The notes under the pieces are model-generated. The model had not been told where the DNA came from. It worked only from the letters and a program-made list of their open reading frames with translations, and did no database searches. Positions 59,648 through 64,000 of a DNA stretch of 64,000 nt are shown here, one piece after another. How positions within the stretch are numbered: the stretch's first letter is position 1; every line of letters begins with the position of its first letter. Origin of the DNA: Brevibacterium paucivorans (GTDB lineage: Bacteria > Actinomycetota > Actinomycetes > Actinomycetales > Brevibacteriaceae); the NCBI RefSeq assembly GCF_016907735.1, contig NZ_JAFBCP010000001.1:1302001-1366000 (forward strand), in the 5' to 3' direction. The position numbers and the translations under genes were made by a program.

Positions 59648-60961
59648 TCAGTCAAGGCGCACATCTGTGAGAGCCGCCGGGTCGCAACCCGTGGCCTTCG
59701 CAGCAGCCACCACTCTGCGCCTCGCCAACTCACTGATGGTGATGGAGTCTGGGGTGGCGGCCTCTTTCGAGTCCAACTCGCCAGCGGAGGGCCGCAACAC
59801 CTCGGGCTTTTGTACCAGGATGAACTCACGCCGTCCGCCGTCTTCAGCGTTGAGCTCCATGACAGCCTGCCCCGTAGTCCCGGAACCGGCAAAGAAATCC
59901 AGGATTACCGCCTCGGGATCAAAGAACGTGCGCGAACGCACCAACGTGCGCATGAGCGACACCGGTTTGGGGTACGTGAACAGGCCGCCCAACCCCAGGG
60001 CCACCAGGTCGTTGCGCCCCTCATGCCCCAGCGCGCGCACGATCGAATACATTTTGGACGCCGCCTGTTCCGCGGGCGTGATCCGCACGACCGCATGCTT
60101 GCCATCACCCCACGGCCGCAAAATGTGAGTGCCGGCAGCCAACCACGCATCGACCTGCGCCTTCTTCGCCGGGCCGCGCACCGCCTCGATGTCCTCATAC
60201 ATCAGCCGCCGCTCCGTGCCACGCTCATACCGGCCAAACGTGGTGCGCAAAACATCGTCCTCAACCAGGTAGCGCGCACCGTCGATGGTTTCGTACTTGG
60301 CAGGCGGGCGTTTTTCCTGCCAAAACCCGTCCACCAGTGACGCGTCCTTGGCCCACACCGCGATGTAATCGTGCCCGCGAATCCACGTCCGAGCCTGGCC
60401 TCCACCCCTGGCGCGCTGGTGCACAAACGACCCCAAGAAGTTCTCTTCCCCAAAAACCTGGTGGCCCACCAGCGTCAAAAACGCGTGCTCACGGTCGTCA
60501 ATGGACACGAAAATGACACCGTCTTTACGCATCAGATCACGGGCAACAATAAGCCTGGGTAACATCATCGACATCCACCCCGCGTGCCCAGCCACCCCAA
60601 AAGTATCGCGGTACGGCAACGCGTTTCCCGTGTTGTACGGCGGGTCGATGTACACCACTGATACGCGGTCTTTGTGGGTTTGGCGCAGGTGCTTGAGTGC
60701 GTCCAGGTTGTCGCCCTCGACCACCATGGAACCCGTGGACGGAAGTGTGGGGGTGGGCCCGCTGGGAGTTGCGGTTCCGGCGGGGGCGGGTGCCGCCTCG
60801 GTACTGGTTCCGCTGGGAGCTGCGGTTCCGGCGGGGGTGGGTGCCGCCTCGGCCGAGGTGTCCCCCAACACCCCCACATACCCCACCTCCGCGCGGGGAG
60901 GGGTGTGGGCGGCCGCTACTGCGTCAGCGCGGCCGGTCCAGTCGAGTTCGTAGGTGCTCAC
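59648..60961 (-). CDS. Site-specific DNA methyltransferase (N6-adenine/N4-cytosine type), orphan
   Basis: A 437-residue beta-class amino-methyltransferase. Motif IV 'VVYIDPPYNTGNALPYRD' (about 104-120) precedes motif I 'VILDFFAGSGTTGQAVMELN' (about 352-371), the circular order of the type III Mod group. The N-terminal 75 residues include an Ala/Pro/Thr/Gly linker with a repeated block 'PAGTA-PSGTSTEAAP'. The specificity segment between the motifs is intact. No restriction endonuclease gene is near, so it may be a regulatory or housekeeping methylase. I chose GTG 60961; the open frame runs on to 61039 only by crossing a hairpin repeat. Confidence 0.88.
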   Translation of the reverse strand: MSTYELDWTGRADAVAAAHTPPRAEVGYVGVLGDTSAEAAPTPAGTAAPSGTSTEAAPAPAGTATPSGPTPTLPSTGSMVVEGDNLDALKHLRQTHKDRVSVVYIDPPYNTGNALPYRDTFGVAGHAGWMSMMLPRLIVARDLMRKDGVIFVSIDDREHAFLTLVGHQVFGEENFLGSFVHQRARGGGQARTWIRGHDYIAVWAKDASLVDGFWQEKRPPAKYETIDGARYLVEDDVLRTTFGRYERGTERRLMYEDIEAVRGPAKKAQVDAWLAAGTHILRPWGDGKHAVVRITPAEQAASKMYSIVRALGHEGRNDLVALGLGGLFTYPKPVSLMRTLVRSRTFFDPEAVILDFFAGSGTTGQAVMELNAEDGGRREFILVQKPEVLRPSAGELDSKEAATPDSITISELARRRVVAAAKATGCDPAALTDVRLD

Positions 60962-61011
60962 GCCCCAAAGTCTATTCAGTTCGTGTTGAGCGGGGCCAAA
61001 AGGCAGGCGAA

Positions 61012-61071
61012 ACGGCGCAAAACGAGCGAAACCGCGCAATATACTGCGCAGTTTCGCTCGTTTTGCGCCGT
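61012..61071. repeat. Dispersed 60-bp hairpin repeat, copy 4
   Basis: ACGGCGCAAAACGAGCGAAA (61012-61031) continuing to GCGCA pairs with TGCGCAGTTTCGCTCGTTTT (61045-61064) continuing to GCGCCGT (61071): a 27-bp stem with one mismatch and loop ATATAC. It lies between divergent methyltransferase and lhgO starts. Confidence 0.92.
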
Positions 61072-61092
61072 CTGGGCTGGCACACTTGAACC

Positions 61093-62322
61093 ATGGAGCT
61101 AAAGCGCATTGCAGTTGTTGGCGGCGGAATCATCGGAACGGCAGTTGCGCGTGAACTTACGCGCAAACAACCACAAGCACACATCACCCTGATCGAAAAA
61201 GAATCGCAGTTGGCGCAGCACCAGTCGGGCCACAATTCGGGCGTGGTCCACGCGGGGCTGGACTGCGAACCTGGTAGCACGAACGCCAAACTGCACCGGC
61301 GAGGCGTCGAACTCCTCACCGCGTACACCACGCAGAACGGGCTGCCCTTGAACGAGTGCGGGAAACTGGTCGTCGCACAAGACATGGACGAGCTCGAACG
61401 CCTGGACACCATGTTTGAACGTGCGCAAGCCGGCGGCGTGCCCGGCGTGCGCATGCTTGACCGCCCCCAGATGCGCGAAGTCGAACCCGGCGTGCGCGGA
61501 ATCGCCGCCCTGCACTCGTCCCACACGGCCATCACCGACTACAGCAAGATCACTGACGCGTTTGCCCGCGACCTCGAAGCCGCCGGCGGCCGAATCATGT
61601 ACGACTCGGAAGTCAAACGCATCGACGCCATGGGTAATGAGGCGCGCATCCGCCTGGCCCTGCCCGGTGCGCAGGAATCGACCATGACCGCAGACGGTGG
61701 CACATATGACCTGGTCATCGCCTGCGCCGGCCTGCAAGCAGACCGCTTGGCCGAACACAGCGGACTGGACCCGTACCCCAAAGTCGTGCCGTTCACGCGC
61801 GACTACTTCGAGATCAACGGCGAATCCACCAAGGCAGTCCGTGGCCTCATCACCGCAGTGCCCGGCACCCCCAACCCGGTCCACCTGACCCCCACCACGC
61901 ACGGCGCACTCATGGTGGGCCCGTACGCGTCCTTGTCACTGGGCCGTGAAGGCTACTCACGCGGGCTGTCCGGCTTCAAGTTGGACGACGTCGCGTCCAC
62001 GCTGGGCTTTGGCGGGTTCTGGAAGTACGCGTCCAAGAACTTTCAGAGCGCGGCCCGCGAAGCGCGCACAGCCGTCTCGCCCAGTTCGTATTTGGAAAGC
62101 GCGCGCAAGTATGTGCCGGACCTGAACGTGTCCGCCGCGCGCCCCGGCCCCCGAGGTGTCCGCGCCCGAGCCATGACCGCTGACGGTTCGTTGGTGGATG
62201 ACTTTGTGGTTTCTGCCCGAGGTCGCCTCACCCAAGTGCGCAGCGTACCTGCTGCTGGGGCCACCTGCTCGATGGCGATTGCTGAGCACGTTGTAGACCA
62301 GGCGCTTGCGCAAGTTTCGTAA
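61093..62322 (+). CDS. lhgO: L-2-hydroxyglutarate oxidase
   Basis: A 409-residue FAD enzyme of the DAO family that oxidises L-2-hydroxyglutarate to 2-oxoglutarate. The Rossmann start 'RIAVVGGGIIGTAVARELTR' is followed by 'HQSGHNSGVVHAGLDCEPGS', the LhgO-specific block, then 'FTRDYFEI' and the C-terminal 'GVRARAMTADGSLVDDFVV'. Length is normal. In bacteria the enzyme clears a metabolic by-product or takes part in lysine/glutarate breakdown; no glutarate genes are seen here. ATG 61093 lies 21 bases beyond a hairpin repeat and has no strong ribosome site. Confidence 0.93.
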   Translation: MELKRIAVVGGGIIGTAVARELTRKQPQAHITLIEKESQLAQHQSGHNSGVVHAGLDCEPGSTNAKLHRRGVELLTAYTTQNGLPLNECGKLVVAQDMDELERLDTMFERAQAGGVPGVRMLDRPQMREVEPGVRGIAALHSSHTAITDYSKITDAFARDLEAAGGRIMYDSEVKRIDAMGNEARIRLALPGAQESTMTADGGTYDLVIACAGLQADRLAEHSGLDPYPKVVPFTRDYFEINGESTKAVRGLITAVPGTPNPVHLTPTTHGALMVGPYASLSLGREGYSRGLSGFKLDDVASTLGFGGFWKYASKNFQSAAREARTAVSPSSYLESARKYVPDLNVSAARPGPRGVRARAMTADGSLVDDFVVSARGRLTQVRSVPAAGATCSMAIAEHVVDQALAQVS

Positions 62323-62376
62323 GGCGACTCGCTGAAGAGTGCGTGTCCTGAGAGCGCTGCGCCCTGCGGTGCGGAA

Positions 62377-62419
62377 CGCGTTTAGCTACAGTCCAGAAAT
62401 TGGACTGTAGCTAAACGCG
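62377..62419. repeat. Perfect 19-bp hairpin after lhgO
   Basis: CGCGTTTAGCTACAGTCCA (62377-62395) and TGGACTGTAGCTAAACGCG (62401-62419) are exact complements around GAAAT. It starts 55 bases past the lhgO stop, so it can act as a terminator, but no T-run follows. It is one of three hairpins in the 430-base gap 62323-62752, where no gene is seen. Confidence 0.75.
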
Positions 62420-62464
62420 CCCAGATCAAACCATTTAGTGACCTATGTCACTGTTTTGGGGTCC

Positions 62465-62509
62465 TTTGGCTACAGTCGGAGCGCAAGATCGAGCTCGACT
62501 GTATCCAAA
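62465..62509. repeat. Second CTACAGTC-type hairpin
   Basis: TTTGGCTACAGTCG (62465-62478) pairs with CGACTGTATCCAAA (62496-62509), one mismatch, 17-nt loop. It shares CTACAGTC/GACTGTA with the perfect hairpin 45 bases upstream. Confidence 0.6.
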
Positions 62510-62603
62510 TGACTCGGCCCCCACCCGCCGAGGTGTGAAGAAGTGACCCTGGACGTGCAGTTGCGGGCAGGTGTGGTTGTCCTGTGGGGTGGGCGCCAGG
62601 GCC

Positions 62604-62667
62604 AGACGGCGCGAAACGAGCGAAACTGCGCAATATAATGCGCCGTATCGCTCGTTTCGCGCCGTCT
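62604..62667. repeat. Dispersed 60-bp hairpin repeat, copy 5
   Basis: The left arm AGACGGCGCGAAACGAGCGA runs 62604-62632 and the right arm TGCGCCGTATCGCTCGTTTC runs 62639-62667 (ending GCGCCGTCT), loop ATATAA. The stem is about 29 bp with few mismatches, in the gap between lhgO and the uspA gene. Confidence 0.9.
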
Positions 62668-62740
62668 CACCCGCCTCAAGTTCCCCAAATGTTAAACCCG
62701 GACGCACGCTGAGCGCGCTAAGTGGGAAACATGTCATCGA

Positions 62741-62746
62741 TATACT
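62741..62746 (+). promoter_or_regulatory. -10 element of a leaderless uspA transcript
   Basis: TATACT is a consensus-like -10 and ends six bases before ATG 62753. Transcription would begin at the start codon. No ribosome site is present. Confidence 0.6.
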
Positions 62747-62752
62747 GAACGT

Positions 62753-63142
62753 ATGACTGTTCTCATCGGCTACCTCCCGGCTCCAGAAGGTAAGGCTGCA
62801 CTTGAAGTGGGTTTTCGTGAAGCCCACGTGCGCGGAACTGACGCGATCGTGATCACGTCGCCTCGCAAAGGAGCCCCGGACGTTATCACGAATCTGAACG
62901 AGCAAGCACGTGAAGACATCCTCGCGGTGGCCAAAAAGCACCAGGTGCAAGCGCGAATCGAACAGCCCACACACGAAGACGACCTGGTGGGAACGTTTAA
63001 CGACTTCGCCGCTGAACACGGATGCGACCTGATCGTGATTGGCCTGCGCAAGCGTTCAGCAATTGGCAAGTTCATTCTGGGCTCGCAAGCCCAGCGGATT
63101 CTCCTCGAAGCTGACGTGCCCGTGCTGACCGCAAAGGCGTAG
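62753..63142 (+). CDS. Universal stress protein, UspA family
   Basis: A 129-residue single UspA domain. It opens 'MTVLIGYLPAPEGKAALEVG' and ends with 'CDLIVIGLRKRSAIGKFILG' then 'SQAQRILLEADVPVLTAK', the G-x2-x-x-G-x(9)-G-S type ATP-binding loop, so ATP binding is likely. Such proteins help in stress and dormancy responses, with no defined enzyme activity. The gene has no ribosome site and the -10 TATACT sits at leaderless spacing. Three hairpins lie in the gap upstream, and the gene stands alone. Confidence 0.85.
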   Translation: MTVLIGYLPAPEGKAALEVGFREAHVRGTDAIVITSPRKGAPDVITNLNEQAREDILAVAKKHQVQARIEQPTHEDDLVGTFNDFAAEHGCDLIVIGLRKRSAIGKFILGSQAQRILLEADVPVLTAKA

Positions 63143-63377
63143 CGGGCGCAAGCGCCTGCAAGTCGTGCGCCACTCGTCTCAAAAAATGTCTCGCGCAACG
63201 TTCGCCATCCACCATTGTGCAGTGATGTGTAATAGTTGTTCACTGTGGGTGTCTTAGTGTTTGAACAGTCTCAAATTGCAGACACGCACGGTGTCAGTAA
63301 GAAAGAAATTTGGGGTAGCTCGCGGGGAAGCGGGCCACGGAAGCTCCACGAGCAAGAAGCGGGAGTGTGAAGAACGA

Positions 63378-63779
63378 ATGTCACGCCGTCCTAAACCGCT
63401 GTCTACCGAGCAAAAAGCGCTCGTGTCTTCAGTCCGTCGGATTTCAAAACAGCGGTCGCGTATCAACGCCGCCTACATTGCGTCCGTTGTGAAGGCGCGA
63501 GAAGCAGGAGTGACTTTTTCGGTCATCGCCGAAGCTGCAGGCATGTCATCGCAAGCAGCACAAGAGATCGTGCGGCGTCACGGCTCAACCGGCAAAACTT
63601 CCTCAACCGACCAAAGCCAGGACCCAAACAAGGACCCAGGCGACCCAGACCCAGCCAACCAAGACACCAACGAAAGCAACGAAAAGTCCATCGGAAGCAC
63701 CAGCGGAGTACAAAGTGGCGTGCCTCAAGGCGCCGCAGCTGTTAGACATGAGGTAGGAACTCAAAACCCTAGCGAATAG
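63378..63779 (+). CDS. Small helix-turn-helix protein with disordered tail
   Basis: A 133-residue protein. Residues 1-70 are basic and helical with a likely HTH ('AYIASVVKAREAGVTFSVIA' then 'EAAGMSSQAAQEIVRRHG'), resembling the sigma-70 region 4 or resolvase C-terminal type. The rest is a Ser/Asp/Asn/Pro-rich acidic tail with no predicted fold. I do not know the family. ATG 63378 follows GAAGAA; the frame open from 63261 has a different composition and is not preferred. The next gene starts eight bases after its stop, so they are probably co-transcribed. Confidence 0.6.
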   Translation: MSRRPKPLSTEQKALVSSVRRISKQRSRINAAYIASVVKAREAGVTFSVIAEAAGMSSQAAQEIVRRHGSTGKTSSTDQSQDPNKDPGDPDPANQDTNESNEKSIGSTSGVQSGVPQGAAAVRHEVGTQNPSE

Positions 63780-63786
63780 GACGCAC

Positions 63787-64000
63787 GTGGATCAGCCCAC
63801 CGCCACTCACACCTCGGCCCACCAAAACCCCTACGCGCCCCTCCTCGTCATCGCCCGCAACGCCGCCGTCATGGCGTGGGAACGGATGAACCATTGGTCC
63901 GCCCAACTCAGCGACGCAACCGTCGACGCGAAAGACAACCCAAATAACCTTGTCACAGTGGCCGACGCCCAAATCGAAAGCATCGTTACCGGCTACCTCA
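63787..64000 (+). CDS. Inositol monophosphatase family protein, N-terminal fragment (cut by window edge)
   Basis: GTG 63787, after AGGA, opens a frame to the window end (71 codons). The start 'YAPLLVIARNAAVMAWERMN' is an amphipathic first helix and 'NPNNLVTVADAQIESIVTGY' matches the [LP]VT-x-AD-x-x-[AI]E block of the inositol monophosphatase/CysQ/FBPase fold, where the Asp and Glu region approaches the metal site. The specific substrate cannot be told from this fragment. Confidence 0.6.
   Translation, partial: MDQPTATHTSAHQNPYAPLLVIARNAAVMAWERMNHWSAQLSDATVDAKDNPNNLVTVADAQIESIVTGYL

Noticed and set aside
61012..61039. N-terminal extension of the DNA methyltransferase from ATG 61039
   Set aside because: The extra 26 codons translate the hairpin repeat; the GTG at 60961 gives a protein starting outside the repeat.
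355..63825. ACCTCGG motif as a polar FtsK-guiding (KOPS) sequence
   Set aside because: Occurrences are roughly equal on the two strands in this window, whereas KOPS are strongly skewed.

Overview
The window looks like chromosomal DNA of a Gram-positive actinobacterium of moderate GC content. Supporting signs are a proline utilisation protein of the actinobacterial PutA type, cobalamin-independent MetE, DHA2 drug-efflux proteins, an LGFP-repeat L,D-transpeptidase, LPXTG-anchored wall proteins, a histidine locus with HutF, and several genes that look leaderless. I cannot name the species; a Micrococcales-like organism is my best guess. No rRNA, tRNA or CRISPR array was recognised.

Layout. 1-13 kb: putA (cut by the window edge), a His-rich mini-protein missed by length-limited ORF calling, mgtE, a threonine aldolase, an MFS carrier with a universal stress protein, an acyl-CoA thioesterase, and two DHA2 efflux pumps around a TetR regulator. 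13-17 kb: a TetR regulator, a DAACS-family symporter with altered substrate-site residues, an HMG-aldolase/RraA-like protein and a class I aminotransferase, which together look like a catabolic module for an unidentified amino acid. 17-23.6 kb: a secreted M14 carboxypeptidase, an LPRTG wall protein, a frame-disrupted membrane gene, a SUKH-type protein and a two-helix membrane protein. 23.6-29.6 kb: an accessory zone with gene debris (HsdR tail, alkyltransferase head, DedA tail), an LGFP/YkuD enzyme with a second copy of its 3' end 1.2 kb away, a DUF1345 protein and a complete IS3-family element.

29.6-41.5 kb: an NCS1 transporter, an AGCS alanine/sodium symporter and a histidine utilisation cluster hutU-hutI-hutH-(M20 amidohydrolase)-hutF-iclR. 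The deduced route is histidine, urocanate, imidazolonepropionate, formiminoglutamate, formylglutamate, glutamate, with the M20 enzyme probably doing the HutG step. 41.8-48.2 kb: a 2134-residue Rib/YPDG-repeat adhesin-like protein with seven nearly identical 327-bp repeats. 48.3-54.1 kb: a divergent FolC-like ligase, then a 2-oxoglutarate oxygenase-metF-metE operon preceded by three evenly spaced GTGACAC boxes. 54-64 kb: an HdeD-like membrane protein, glutamate racemase overlapping a HAD protein, an amidase, an APC permease, an orphan DNA methyltransferase, L-2-hydroxyglutarate oxidase, a leaderless UspA, a small HTH protein and the start of an inositol-monophosphatase-like gene.

The strongest non-genic signal is a dispersed family of about 60-bp hairpins with the core GCGCAATATAATGCGC: five full copies and one half copy, all intergenic. 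Other unexplained DNA-level signals are the GTGACAC array, a perfect 19-bp hairpin near 62.4 kb, and apparent over-representation of ACCTCGG/CCGAGGT that thins out between about 12 and 25 kb.
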